From NCBI GenBank assembly GCA_963806495.1, contig CAWDYA010000006.1:259973-323972 (forward strand): a stretch of DNA of 64,000 nucleotides, in the 5' to 3' direction. Below the pieces are notes generated by a model. It did no database searches and was not told the origin of the DNA. It worked only from the letters and a program-made list of their open reading frames with translations. This DNA is from CAWDYA01 sp963806495 (lineage in GTDB: Bacteria; Acidobacteriota; Polarisedimenticolia; JACPZX01; DASXTC01). A program made the position numbers and the translations under genes. Positions 1 through 10,920 of this stretch are shown one piece after another; position 1 is the stretch's first letter; each line of letters starts with the position of its first letter.

Positions 1-404
1 AAGTACGCCTCCACGTTCTGCGAGTGAAACGGTCCTCCGCGGACGCCGCCACCGCAGGGCCCCCGGACGACCATCGGGACCGAAGCTCCCCATCGCCACC
101 GGGCACCGGAGACCATGTTGGTGAGCTGCTCGAACGCGCAGGAGATGAAATCGATGAACTGCATCTCCGCGACCGGCCTCAGCCCGTTGAGCGCCGCCCC
201 CATCGCCGCCCCGACGATCGCCGCCTCGGAGATCGGCGTGTCAATCACGCGCCGCGGGCCGAACCGATCGTGAAACCCGGCCGTCACCTTGAAGGCGCCG
301 CCGTACAGACCGATGTCCTCGCCGAGGAGGAAGACCCGATCGTCGGCCTCCATCTCCTCCCACATCCCCTGACGGATCGCCTCGAGATAGGTCACGATCG
401 CCAC
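1..404 (-). CDS. pdhB: 2-oxoacid (pyruvate) dehydrogenase E1 component, beta subunit (partial)
   Basis: Thiamine-diphosphate-dependent E1 beta subunit that decarboxylates pyruvate or another 2-oxoacid within the dehydrogenase complex. The N-terminal ~134 residues are readable; the rest lies beyond the left edge. Family signatures seen: TYLEAIRQGMWEEM, LLGEDIG (cofactor-side Glu), DTPISEAAIVGAAMGAA and MQFIDFISCAFEQL. The GTG start at 404 sits 8 bases after the stop of the E3 gene, so the two are probably co-transcribed. The exact substrate (pyruvate, acetoin or branched-chain acids) cannot be told from this fragment. Confidence 0.9.
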   Translation of the reverse strand, partial: MAIVTYLEAIRQGMWEEMEADDRVFLLGEDIGLYGGAFKVTAGFHDRFGPRRVIDTPISEAAIVGAAMGAALNGLRPVAEMQFIDFISCAFEQLTNMVSGARWRWGASVPMVVRGPCGGGVRGGPFHSQNVEAY

Positions 405-412
405 GTCGGGCC

Positions 413-1813
413 TCAGTAATGAATCGCGTGGCCGAACACCGCGTGCGCGGCCTCCGGCATCGCCTCGGAAAGCGTGGGGTGGGGATGAATCGTCCGGAAC
501 ATCTCCTCCACGGTCGCCTCGGTGCGCAGCGCCACGCCCGCCTCGGCGATCATCTCCGTTGCCCGGGGACCGATGATGTGAACGCCGAGCAGCTCGCCAT
601 ACTTCGCCTCGGCTACCATCTTGACGAAGCCGTCGGTCATCCCCAGGATCGGCGCCTTGCTCGAATGGGTGAACGGGAACCGTCCGACCTTCACATCGTA
701 TCCCCTCTCCAGCGCCTTTGCCTCGGAGAGCCCGATGCTGGCCACCTCAGGCTCGCAGTAGGTGGCATTGGGCACGTGATCGTAGTTGATGGGGCGCACC
801 TCGCGGCCCGCCATGTGCTCGACCGCCAGGATCCCCTCCGCGGAGGCGACGTGCGCGAGCAGCGGCGTGTTCACCACGTCCCCTATGGCGTACACTCCCG
901 GCTCGCCGGTCCTCATCAGCCCGTCCACCTTGATGTATCCCTTCTCCACCACGACACCGGTGCCATCGAGCCCGACGTCTCCGCTCGAGGGCTTGCGGCC
1001 CACTGCGACGAGCAGCAGGTCGGCCTCGAGGGCCGTCGCGTCCTTGCCCTCGCCTACCGAAGCCTTCACACGGCCGCCCTTGACGGCGAACTTCTCCGCC
1101 CGGACGCCCGTGTGGACCGTCATCCCCTGCTTGCGAAGCAGCTTGCCCAGCGTCTCGGAGATCTCCTCGTCCTCGAGGGGCACCACACGCGGCAGCATCT
1201 CGACGATGGTCACCTTCGTGCCGAACCGGTGAAAGATGGAGGCGAACTCGACGCCCACCGCCCCCGCGCCCAGCACGATCATCTCGCCGGGGATCTTCTT
1301 CAGCTCGAGTATCTCGTCGCTCGTCACGACGGTGGTGCCGTCCACCTCGAGCCCCGGCAGCGTTCGCGGCGTGGAGCCGGTGGCGATCAGCACGTTGCGG
1401 GTCTCGAGCGTCGTCGTCTTCCCGTCCGCCGCCTGCACCGACACCTTGCCCCGGCCGGCCAGCCGGCCGTGCCCCTGAAACGAGTCGATCTTGTTGTTCC
1501 TGATCAGGATCTCGACGCCCTTGCCCAGCTTGCGCACGATCTTCGTCTTGCGCTGCATCACGACGCCGAAGTCGAGCGCGACATCACCCGTGGTGATACC
1601 GAACTGACGGGCGTGGAGCGTCTGTTCGTACACCCCCGCGTTCTCGAGCAGCGCCTTGGTGGGGATGCAGCCCCGCCACAGACAGGTCCCCCCGAAGAAC
1701 GGGTCCTTCTCCACGATCGCCGTCTTCAGTCCGAGCTGTGCGGCGCGAACCGCCGAGACGTAGCCCCCGGGACCGCTGCCGATGATGATCAGATCGTACC
1801 GTTGCTGGGACAT
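413..1813 (-). CDS. lpdA: dihydrolipoyl dehydrogenase (E3)
   Basis: FAD flavoprotein that reoxidises dihydrolipoamide with NAD+ in 2-oxoacid dehydrogenase complexes; 466 residues, normal length. It shows the FAD-binding GSGPGGY at residues 12-18, the redox disulfide Cys44/Cys49 in GGTCLWRGCIPTK, the NAD-binding GAGAVGVEFA, and the C-terminal catalytic His-Glu in HPHPTLSEAM. The ATG at 1813 is chosen because GGAGGTGAG precedes it directly; an upstream in-frame start at 1840 would place this Shine-Dalgarno inside the gene. E1-beta follows after 8 bases. Confidence 0.96.
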   Translation of the reverse strand: MSQQRYDLIIIGSGPGGYVSAVRAAQLGLKTAIVEKDPFFGGTCLWRGCIPTKALLENAGVYEQTLHARQFGITTGDVALDFGVVMQRKTKIVRKLGKGVEILIRNNKIDSFQGHGRLAGRGKVSVQAADGKTTTLETRNVLIATGSTPRTLPGLEVDGTTVVTSDEILELKKIPGEMIVLGAGAVGVEFASIFHRFGTKVTIVEMLPRVVPLEDEEISETLGKLLRKQGMTVHTGVRAEKFAVKGGRVKASVGEGKDATALEADLLLVAVGRKPSSGDVGLDGTGVVVEKGYIKVDGLMRTGEPGVYAIGDVVNTPLLAHVASAEGILAVEHMAGREVRPINYDHVPNATYCEPEVASIGLSEAKALERGYDVKVGRFPFTHSSKAPILGMTDGFVKMVAEAKYGELLGVHIIGPRATEMIAEAGVALRTEATVEEMFRTIHPHPTLSEAMPEAAHAVFGHAIHY

Positions 1814-1911
1814 CTCACCTCCGCCGGGGGGCAGACGCAAGCCCCGAAGCGCCTCCTGTGATTTACGATGAATGGCGGTCAGGATACCCTACGGCCAGAT
1901 CTGGCATCAAG

Positions 1912-2733
1912 TTAGACGAGATCGGCCCTCAGCCCGACCACCAGCGTGCTGCGCGTGGTCCGCTGGATCAGCTCGGAGGTCAGGTCCTCGTAGATCGGGT
2001 CGTAGTCCTGGGCCCTGTGGGTCCCGAGGACGAGCAGGTCGTGGTCGGCCGACTCCATCTCGTCGAGGATCCCGTCCACCACCAGTCCGTCGCCGAGCCG
2101 CACCGAGCCGTTCGCCCCCAGATTGTGCAGCAGCCCCTCCGCGGTCCTCAGATGAACCGCGAGCGGGTGCTCACTTTTGAGGAACTCCTCCCGGCTGCCG
2201 GCTTCGCCGTCCCGGGTGAACTCCACCGGGAGCTGCGAGAGCACCATGAAGATGGTCACGGTGGCCTCGAAGGCCACTGCCAGACGTGCGGCCGCCCTGA
2301 CGTTCGTCAGACTGTGCCGCGAACCGGAGACGCACGCGAGGATCCGGCGGGGCGGCACCCGCCCTCGTCGGACGATCAGCACCGAGGTGCTGACCTTGCG
2401 GAGGACCTTCCCCACCATCGAGCCGTAGAACAGACGGATGATTCCGCGGCGGCCGGCCGGCGCGAGAATCGCCAGGTTGTACTCGCCGCGCAGCGCCTCG
2501 CCCGCGATCGCCTCCTCGGGCAGCGAGCCTTCGGCGCGCACGCCCGAGAGCGTCACCTCGCCGGCCGTTGGCAGCTCCTCGCGGAAGATCTCCACTGCGG
2601 TGCGCTCCCCGGCGGCCGGCTCTCGCGTCGTCTGGACCGTCACCTCCGCGAGGAAGTGCCGCGACAGCCCCTGCACCCAGGGCAGGAGCAGCCGTGCCTT
2701 CGCCGCGCTGTTGGCGTACAACAGGATTCTCAC
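1912..2733 (-). CDS. tandem universal stress protein (UspA) family protein
   Basis: Cytoplasmic nucleotide-binding-type stress protein of 273 residues, about twice a single Usp domain. The two halves each begin with a beta-strand and end with a strand-forming segment (TSVLIVRRG near residue 120 and STLVVGLRAD at the C terminus), and the second half contains LLVLGTHRAQ, typical of Usp folds. The GTG start at 2733 follows GGGAGGATC. It stands alone between the dehydrogenase genes and the phosphate transporter-like gene. The specific role is unknown. Confidence 0.8.
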   Translation of the reverse strand: MRILLYANSAAKARLLLPWVQGLSRHFLAEVTVQTTREPAAGERTAVEIFREELPTAGEVTLSGVRAEGSLPEEAIAGEALRGEYNLAILAPAGRRGIIRLFYGSMVGKVLRKVSTSVLIVRRGRVPPRRILACVSGSRHSLTNVRAAARLAVAFEATVTIFMVLSQLPVEFTRDGEAGSREEFLKSEHPLAVHLRTAEGLLHNLGANGSVRLGDGLVVDGILDEMESADHDLLVLGTHRAQDYDPIYEDLTSELIQRTTRSTLVVGLRADLV

Positions 2734-2764
2734 CTCGATCCTCCCGAGGGAATTATGACACCCA

Positions 2765-3799
2765 TCACATCAGCAGAAGAAAGCCGGGAACGACCATGAT
2801 CGCCCCGACGAAGACGATGAACGACCGGCGGCTGTGGGTGACGTATTCCAGCCACCATTCGAGGCCGTCCCGGTAGCTTCGATAGAGCCCCAGGAGGACG
2901 ACCAGTGAAACGAAAGTGACGCTGAACATCTCGGCCAGGACAACGGTGAAGGCCCTCGGCTCGCCCACCAGCAGCGACACGACGAGCGTGTCGAGGAACG
3001 TGGAGACATTGGCTCCCATGATGTAGGGGATGATGTTCTCGCGTCTCACGTATCCGCGGGCCGACAGGGGGACGAGCAGTCCGAGCGAGACCGACACCGA
3101 GAGGGTCAGGCAGGTGACCGCGATTCCGAGCAGGAACATCACGTCGGCGCGGTAGATGACGAAGGAGATTTGGCGGAAGCGCGAGTTCTCCGAGTCGATT
3201 TGCGGCAGCGCGCGGTCGAGAAGACCGAACGAGCCGATGAGCGTGAGCAGCCCCGCGAGAAACATGAACGTCTGGTTCAGGTAGCGGCCGAAGAAGCCGA
3301 GCAGCGGGTCGTAGACCGTGTCGATGACGCCGTAGACGATCCGCGGAACGGGCAGCGTCGCACCCTGCAGCAGGTTGCTCTTCAGCATCAGGTAGCCGAG
3401 CACCGTGGCGGGCGTGTAGATGCTCCAGGTCACGAGGAGGCACAGCACCCCCGTCGCCACGGTCGTGATCGTGCCCCCGCGCCGGAAGTAGTAGATCGCG
3501 CCGACCAGCAGGACGACGAAGGCGGCCCCGAACCGGGAGCCCGCGATCATCCCCAGCGTCTCGACGTCGGTGAGCTGATGCGCCCCGAACAGAGAGAGCG
3601 CGACCGCGGCGACGGGCGAGCCCGAGAGCACCCCGTAGGCCATGAGCCAGCCCAGCCCGAAGGCGTTGAGCACGCCGGCGACCCGCAATCCACGCAGCAG
3701 GGGCACGACCCCGCTCGCGCCGGTCTTGAGCATCTCGAGGCCGAGAATGAACAGGAACAGCGCGGATACGACCAGAAGCGCCCTGTTAACTACCTTCAA
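2765..3799 (-). CDS. Na+/Pi-cotransporter-like membrane protein (PF02690 type)
   Basis: Integral inner-membrane protein of 344 residues with many hydrophobic segments. The two diagnostic repeats of the Na/Pi-cotransporter II family are visible as YGVLSGSPVAAVALSLF (about residues 55-71) and MGANVSTFLDTLVVSLL (261-277). It probably carries an anion such as phosphate with sodium, but the canonical QSSSA is changed to SGSPVA, so the substrate is uncertain. The only start is a TTG at 3799 without a clear Shine-Dalgarno. The next minus-strand gene upstream is the small peptide gene. Confidence 0.72.
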   Translation of the reverse strand: MKVVNRALLVVSALFLFILGLEMLKTGASGVVPLLRGLRVAGVLNAFGLGWLMAYGVLSGSPVAAVALSLFGAHQLTDVETLGMIAGSRFGAAFVVLLVGAIYYFRRGGTITTVATGVLCLLVTWSIYTPATVLGYLMLKSNLLQGATLPVPRIVYGVIDTVYDPLLGFFGRYLNQTFMFLAGLLTLIGSFGLLDRALPQIDSENSRFRQISFVIYRADVMFLLGIAVTCLTLSVSVSLGLLVPLSARGYVRRENIIPYIMGANVSTFLDTLVVSLLVGEPRAFTVVLAEMFSVTFVSLVVLLGLYRSYRDGLEWWLEYVTHSRRSFIVFVGAIMVVPGFLLLM

Positions 3800-3903
3800 C
3801 GAATCGGTCCCGGACGTTGCGGTACGTTGGAGGGGGGGGTGCGGACACAGCCATCCCCTGAACGGAGGTCACCGAGGCGGACGGGAGGAGAGGTGCCGAG
3901 ACG

Positions 3904-4041
3904 CTAGAACGCGAACGGCAGGGCTCCGGTGTAGGCTCTCGCCGGGCCGATCTCCTCGAGGATCTGCTCTTCGCTCAGCGTTACGATACTGGGCGTGACA
4001 TACGGGAGCTTTTCTTGCTGATCTCGCTTGTCCTCAACCAT
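3904..4041 (-). CDS. orphan 45-residue peptide, RiPP-precursor-like
   Basis: Small gene whose product contains KLPYVTPSIVTLSEEQILEE followed by IGPARAYTGALPFAF. AAAGGA lies about 8 bases before the ATG at 4041 and TAG follows the last Phe. The pattern resembles leader peptides of ribosomally made modified peptides: a KxPYxxPxxV start, an acidic LSEEQxLEEI helix, then a small-residue break at GPA and a short tail. No maturase or transporter gene is nearby, so this is inference from composition. It could instead be a stand-alone small protein or a non-coding accident. Confidence 0.45.
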   Translation of the reverse strand: MVEDKRDQQEKLPYVTPSIVTLSEEQILEEIGPARAYTGALPFAF

Positions 4042-4281
4042 GGCGCTTTCCTTTGAGGTTCGCTCCATTGGGCCAGCTTCCGTGGGAAGGCGTTTCGGGA
4101 TGCCGCGACACGGGCACCATCGAAATGAACGAAGACACTATACACCGGAACACGTCCTGCAACAGCAGGCAGTCATCTTGTACACCGGTTCGGCGCCTGA
4201 AACAAGAGGAAATATAGGACGTAAAATGCTACACAATGACATTATGTGCCTCGCCGGGAACTCCCTGTCATCCGGCAACAA
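4042..4281. other. intergenic region upstream of the small peptide gene
   Basis: This 240-bp stretch is clearly more AT-rich than its surroundings. It holds a short hairpin, CCTGC-aaca-GCAGG near 4158-4171, and two direct copies of TACACCGG about 40 bases apart. On the minus strand TATAGT and TATATT could act as -10 boxes for the peptide gene, but neither has a good -35 at 16-18 bp, so no promoter is called. No terminator for the converging transcripts is clear. Confidence 0.35.
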
Positions 4282-7200
4282 TCAGGCGCTCCCGGCCGGC
4301 GAGTCGGCCTCCAGGAGCTGCCGCCCGCGCTTCAGGAAGCCCTGGTCAACCTTGATCGTCTTCTCGAGGCCCGGCCGGATGAAGAAGAAGACGACCCGGT
4401 TCACCTTCAGCCCCGTGATCTGGCTCAGGGCGCGTGCATAGATCAGCGCCTGCGGCTCGTACCATGCGAGGCGCGCCGTGGCCCCCGCGTCGTCGGAGAC
4501 GTCATCGGTCTTGAAGTCGACGATCGTCAATCCACCTCCCGACTCGAAGACGAGATCCACCCGGCCTTCCGTGATGAACGTCTCGCCGGCGGCAACGAAT
4601 GGCATCTCACGCAGGCATCGGGGCGAGGCGAGCGCCTCCTTGACGATGCGCCCCGTCAGCGCCTTGCGCGCCAGTTTCTCGACCTCGCCGGCCAGCTCCG
4701 GCCTTCCCACCTCCCCCGCCTCCTCCTCCGCGAGCAGATCCAGGTTGCGGCCGGTTGCGAGATCGATCCGTTCGAGCACCGCGTGCACGGCGGTGCCGAG
4801 CGCGCGGGAGCGTTCGGGGTCGGCCGGGCCGGCATCGCGGCGCGCCGGCGGCGTGCCGCCGATCCGCTCCATTCCGGAGGCGGAACGGAACGCCCGGCCG
4901 AACGGGGGCGCGGACAGGGCCACCTTGCGCGCCATGCGCCACCCTTCCTTCTCGAGCACGAACGCGGGATCGCCGCCGGCCTCCTGCGCCGCCCCCACCC
5001 GGAAAGGCCCCGCCTCCGCGGGCGTCGTCTCGAGCGATCCGCCGTCCAGGACCCACGCTCCCCGGTGCGACACGACCGCGGTATCGCCCCGGGCCGCGTC
5101 CAGGGCGGGGAGGAACCCGTGGTCGTGCAGCACGCGGTAGATCCCCCCGGGTTCTTCCCCGAGAAGACCGGCACGATCAGGTAGTCACGCGCCCGGGTAG
5201 CCGCCACATAGAAGAGACGGGCGCTCTCCGCCTCGAGACGCTGCTTCTCGCGTTCGGCGGCGTCGGCGTGACCGGCGGAGAGAAATCGGGCCGAGGCCGG
5301 CCCGAAGGCGAACTCCATTCGCGTCTCGCCGCCGGATCGCTCCACCACGAGACCGGGCGAGACGTTCCGCCCGCGGCCCGCGGTGTCGCACAGGATCACC
5401 ATAGGGAACTCGAGCCCCTTGGCCTTGTGCACGGTCGAGATCCGTATCGCGTCGGCGTCGTCGCTGCCCGACTCGGCCTGCTCGGACAGCGGCGCCTCCC
5501 CTTCCTCGCGCTCCGCTTCGGCCATCGATGAGAGCCATCGGACGAACGAGCCGAAGGTGGCGCCCCCGAGCGTCTCGTGCTTGCGGGCCAGATCGAGCGC
5601 CTTGAGAAGATTCGCCGCGCGCTGGTCCCCGTCGGGCTTGAGATAGAACAGGGACAGCGCGCCGGTCGACTCGAACAGGTCCTCGAGGGTGAGGGCGATC
5701 GATCGCGTGTTGCGCGTCGCGTGCAGCCTGGCCAGCAGATCGAACGACCTCTCGAACGGGGTGCCCCTTCCCACCCCTTCATGCGTGTACACCCAGTCCC
5801 CTCCCGAGGCGCGGTGGGTCAGCAGCTCCTCGTCGGAGTGGCCGAGGAACGGGCACCGCAGCGCCGACACCACGGCGAGCGTGTCGTGGGGGCTCTCGAC
5901 GGCCTCGAGCACCGCCTGCAGCGCGCGCGTCTCCGAGCGCATGTAGTACCTCTTCCCGCCGGCGATGCGATACGGCACGCCGTGCTCGCGCAGCACCGCC
6001 TCGTACGCGTCGATCCCGGTGGAGGTGCGGAACAGCAGGGCGATGTCGCCGTAGCGCAGCGGGCGGACGCCGTCCTCCTCCGTCGTCGTCCAGCGCTCCC
6101 CCACCGCTTTGCGTATCAGCGCGACCACGTGCCTCGCCTCGGCCAGACGCACCTCATCCGCCCGGGCCTCGGCCAGAGCGCCCGGACGAGGCGGGGTGAG
6201 CAGCAGGACCCGCACGGGGGTTTCCTTCGGGCAGCCCCGCACCGGCCCGGGCTCGCCGCGGAACGCGGCGATCGGCTCGTACCGCGGCTGATGGTGCGCC
6301 ACCGTGTCCTCGACGATCAGGCGGCCGAACAGGTCGTTCACCCAGGAGACGATCGAGGGCACCGTGCGGAAGTTCTGGGTCAGACGCCGCTGGTCGTCAC
6401 CGCCGGCTCCCCGGGGATCCAGCAGCCGCCGCGACTCCTCGTACACCTCGATGTCGGCGCGGCGGAACCGGTAGATCGACTGCTTGGGATCCCCGACGAC
6501 GAACAGCTTGCCCTCCACCGGCTTCGTCTCCCTCCAGTCGGTGCACTCCGGATCGGACGACGAGAGCAGGAAAAGGATCTCGGCCTGCAGCGGATCGGTG
6601 TCCTGGAACTCGTCCACCAGCAGACACGCGAACCTGTCGGCGAACGCCAGTCGCGCCGCACGGCTGTCGCGCAGCATGTCGCGGCAGATGATGAGCAGAT
6701 CGGCGAAGTCGAGAAGGCGGCGGCTGTCCTTGGCCGCCCGGTAGGCGTGCAGGAACCCGTCGTAAATCCACAGCGCCACCGCGTGAGCGAAACGGGTGCG
6801 GGCGCGCCGCGTCGCATCGTCGCGCCGTTCGCGCAGCTCCCCGACGATCCGCTTCACCTCGGTGAGGTCCCCGGGCGGCGACCAGTTGGTCTTCGCGCCG
6901 GCCCGCGGGTTGAGATTCAACGCGTCCAGATGGGCCAGGAGCCTCGGGCCGGTGACACCCTGCAGCGCCAGGGCCCTCGCCGCCAGCTCGCGCACCCCCG
7001 CCAGCCCTGCGTCCTCCTCCACCCGGCACGACGCGGCCAGCCGCTTCAGCTCGCCACACGCCTCGACGATCGTGTCGCGCGCGGCGATCAGCCCCGCATC
7101 TTCCTTCGGGGGCGGTTCCGGGCGGGCGTCACGGCTGCCTGCCAGCTCGAACGCCAGCCCGCGAAGCTGCTCGAGCGTGATCCCCAGACGCAGCGCCGTC

Positions 7201-7688
7201 GCCAGCGGCTCGCCGCCCGCCACCATCTCCCGCTCGAGCCACCGCTCCCAGGTCTCCTCCAGCAGCATCCTGGCGGCCAGCTCGTCGGCCACGGTGAACC
7301 GCGGGTCCACGTCGGCCTCGACCGGGCGCTCCCTCAGCAGTGACGCGGCGAAGGAGTGGATCGTCGTGACCATCGCCCGGTCGAGCGACTCGAGCGCCTC
7401 CTTGAGCACGCGGCTCCACGACTGCTGCGGGTCGACCTCGGCGAGCTCGTCCTCCAGGCGGCGGCGCAGCCTCAGCTTCAGCTCGCCCGCCGCCTTCTCG
7501 GTGAAGGTGATCACCGCGATCTTCTCGAGCGGCACCTCGGTCTTGAGGATCTCCGCCACGCGGTCGAGCAGCACGGTGGTCTTGCCGGTGCCGGCCCCCG
7601 CCTCCAGCAGGTACGACTCGGACAGACCGGTGCGGGCGCGGTCCCTCGCCTTCTGGTCGGACGGGGTCCGGCGCGTGGCACGGCTCAC
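4282..7688 (-). CDS. addA: AddA-type helicase-nuclease (UvrD/RecB family), one frameshift
   Basis: ATP-dependent helicase plus nuclease subunit that resects double-strand breaks with AddB. Visible in order: Walker A AGAGTGKTT, Walker B LLVDEFQDTDPLQ, GDPKQSIYRFRRADIEVYEE, motif V STVHKAKGLEFPMVI and motif VI FYVAATRARDYLIV. The C-terminal RecB nuclease has GRVDLVFESGGG, LTIVDFKTD and a following YxxQ. The reading frame changes near 5143-5148, where the plus strand has six C; a seventh base restores one open frame of 1135 residues. The GTG start at 7688 overlaps the addB stop by four bases. Whether the frameshift is real or a sequencing error cannot be decided here. Confidence 0.85.
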
Positions 7689-10600
7689 GCGATCTCCTCC
7701 CGCATCCTCAGGTAGTCCGCGGCCGTGGCGTCGCCGCGCTTGCGGGCGAACCGCGCCTCGCGCCCTTCGCCACAGGCGAGCTTGAATTCGCAGTACCGGC
7801 AGGTCTCCGGCCCGGGATAGGCGAAGAAGACGCCGCGCGCGACGCCATTGAGAAACGTGGTGAGAACCCGCGCGAGATCCTCACGGCGACGATCGAGGGC
7901 TTCGGCCGTAAACCCGACCGTCTTGAATCCCCCCTTACGGTCGACCGACAGGAAGCGCGCCTCCTCGGACCGTATGCCCGGCCGGGAACCGGACAGCAGC
8001 TTTTCGGCTGCGATCATGTAGAGCGGAAGCTGGACGGTCGTGCCCCCCTGCAGGCTGTCGACCCGGTACCTCCCCATGCCTCCCGTCTTGTAATCGGTCA
8101 CACGCGCGGCCGCGCCGTCCCCGGTCAGGTCGATGCGATCGATACGTCCCTTCAGGCTCACCTGCCGGCCCGGCTGGATCTCGAAGACGACCGGATCGTC
8201 GCTCGATGCCGGGTCCTCCGCCTCCCCGCCGCCGGGCATCCCGTACCGGATCTCGAACCGGGATGGACGCCAGACGGTCTCGTCGGCCGCCTCCGCGGTC
8301 AGCGCGGCAGCGAGATCCTCGCGGATACGCTCCTTCGTAATCGCCCACATCAGAGGGTAGCCGGCCACACCCTGCTGCTCCTCCTCGTCGAAGCACCGCC
8401 CGCACGCCTCGTCGAGCACGGCCAGCGCGTCCGGCATCATCCCGGGGGCCAGCGGGAGGAGCCCGCGCGCTCCGAGCGCCGTGAACGTCTCGAACAGGAT
8501 CCGGTGCACGATGCCGCCCCTCCGCATCGCGTCAATCGTCTCGGCGTCCTCCGGCTCATCGAGCGGCTCGAGGCCGAGGACCCTCCCGATGAAATAGGCG
8601 AGCGGGCAGGCCGCGTACTCCTCAATCCGGCTCGCGGACACGGGGCCTCCCTCCGCCGTATGGACCTTCCTCAGGGCGTCGAGCACGTTGGGGCGCAGGA
8701 TCACACCGTCGTACGCCGTGAACCGCGTCTCGCCCCATCGCGCCGCTTCCGCATCGAGCGCCCGCGAGAGCACGGGGTTGCCGCGCAGAAAGGCCGCGAT
8801 CCTCCGCCGCATGTCCGGGCCGCCGCCCGACCCGGCGAGCGCTCGCCGGATCACCGCGAGGTCGAACTCGCGGGGAAACAGGGCTGCCGTGCTCTCGCGG
8901 GGCGCCAGCGACGACAGGCTCACGCGGTGCATCCGTGGCAGATCGTCCAGGGCGCGGTAGTCGAACCGCTCCCCCTCCAGCTCGGCGGCGATTCGCAGGA
9001 GGAACGGCGAGGGGTTGCGCGGCCGCGCGGTGCCCGGGTCGAGCCGCGGGTAGGAGATCAGCAGGCTCTCCGCCGCACAGGACCGCGCCAGCCGGAACAG
9101 CAGGCGCTCCTCCTCCAGACGGCGCCCCTTGGAAGGCAGCCAATCGGCCCCGATCACGCGTCCGATCGCCTCGCGCTCGTCGTCGAGCAGGATCGGATCC
9201 TGCCGCGGCAGGACGGGGAACTCCTTCTCGACCAGCCCGACCAGCGCCACCGTGTGGAACGACAGCAGGCGGGCGTCCATGACGTTGCCGATGAAGATCC
9301 CCGAGCGCTGGAACATGCCGTCCTCCGGACGCCGTATCCTCCACTCGTCCAGCGCGCGGCGCACCACTTCCATGAACTCGGGAAGCCGGACCGGCGTCGT
9401 CACGTCATCGAGACCGCCGAGCCGCGAGATCCGCCGCTCGAGGGGTTCGAGCGCGCCGTCGGCCGGCGCGTACCGGCGCAGAATCGCCATGCACCGTTGG
9501 GCGAGATCCGACCAGGATCCCTCCTCGGGAAGGCTTCCCACCGCCTCGTGCAGCGCGGCGATCTGGCTCCTCAGCTCCTTGACCGCCTTCCATTCCGCCG
9601 CCGCCGCGGCGGCCACCGGCCCGTCCCCTCGCGAATCCGAGCAGCTTGCGCGACTCCAGCTTCGCGAGCCGCAGGCTCCATTCGTCGAAGCCCCGCACGA
9701 CGCCCGCCTCCCGGGACAGCCAATCCCACAGCGAGGTCTGGCTGTCCCGCATCGTCAGGGAGAAGATGTCGATGACCGTCCGGCGGGACAGATCGTCCTC
9801 GCGCGCCGCGAGCAGCAGTCGCAGGGCGCGGGCGCCCAGCGTCGCGCCCACGGGCGTGCCCTCGGCCATGTAGTGGGGGACGCCTCCCGCGGTGCTCATG
9901 ATGTCGGCGAGCGCCGTCCGGTACGCCTCTCCCAATCGGTACAGCAGCGCCATCTCCCCGAACGGGACGCTCCGTTCCCGCGCCCGCGAGACCAGCCACC
10001 GGACCGCCTCGACCGCCTCGCGCGCCTCGCCGGGTGCCGACAGCAGTGTCACCTCGGGCGGAGGGGCGGAAGCCTCGCGATCCGTCAGGTCCACGCGCTC
10101 CGTGATGAAGGAGCGGAACCAGTCCAGCATCGGGAGCGTGTAGTCATACGAGACATCGCCCGGCTCGGAGCCGCAGGGGAAGAAGACGGCGCCCTGGCGG
10201 AAGGCGAGCGTCTCGTAGATCAGACGGCGCTGCAGCCAGGTGGCATCGTAGAAGCCGTACACCAGGACGGGGGGGCCGGGCGAGCCGGAGACCGCCGCCA
10301 CGGCGGAGCGCATCAGAATCCTCCTCGTCGTGAAAGCGGCGATCGCGCAGCCGGTCATCGTACGCTTCGTACAGGTCCGCCAGATCGTCGAGCTTGTCGG
10401 CCGAGAGCGCTCCGGCCAATCGCGCCTCGGCGCCGGTCCGTCTCGCCCGGGCCGCCGCCCGCAGCGTGGCGGACTCCACGCCGGCGTCCTTGAGATCCCT
10501 TACCGTCGCACCGAGAGCCTCGAGGAAACCCTCCTTCGTGGCGATCCTCTCGAAGTAGGTCCCCTTCGATCGCACGGCGATCGCCTCGCGAAGCAGCAGA

Positions 10601-10920
10601 TCGCGGCCGAACTCGGGGATCTGTCGGCGCCCCTTGTCGACCATCGCCGGCGACCCGAGCTGCCGTGCGTGATCCTTCAGGAGCAGGAAGGAGATATTGG
10701 CGTGGCCCGACAGCCTGATCGCCAGCAGCCGCTGCAGGTGCAGCTTCAGATCGTTGCTGCCCACCAGAACGAGGAGGGGGCGGAGCGGATCGCCTTCCTT
10801 GAACGCGCGGACCTCGTCGACGAACGCCTCCGCAAGGCCACCCGGACCGGGGCGGGGGGAGGCGAGAACGAGCCGCACCCGGCGGAAACGACCCCGCGTC
10901 GGGGCCGTCGTGGGGCTCAC
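7685..10920 (-). CDS. addB: AddB-like nuclease/helicase-fold partner, two frameshifts
   Basis: Partner of AddA in break resection. The C terminus carries a PD-(D/E)XK nuclease (RVTDYKTGG) and the cysteines of an AddB-type iron-sulfur cluster: one in AACPLAYFIGRVLG and three in CRYCEFKLACG. The N terminus (RLVLASPRPGPGG) and the middle part with MALLYRLGEAYRTAL lie in different frames. Removing one base near 10317-10325 and one G at 9625-9628 gives a single frame of 1077 residues. The GTG start at 10920 overlaps the preceding nuclease stop by four bases, and the stop overlaps the addA start. Either two indel errors or a decayed gene. Confidence 0.78.

Noticed and set aside
419..1861. 480-codon plus-strand open frame opposite lpdA
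   Set aside because: Antisense shadow in high-GC DNA; composition is His/Arg-rich nonsense and the opposite strand encodes a complete lipoamide dehydrogenase.
4042..4281. Promoter for the small peptide gene
   Set aside because: TATAGT and TATATT on the minus strand lack a convincing -35 at 16-18 bp.
5140..5160. Programmed -1 frameshift in addA
   Set aside because: A slippery G_GGG_GGA exists, but no stimulatory structure was identified and addB has two other indels of opposite sign, so error or decay is simpler.
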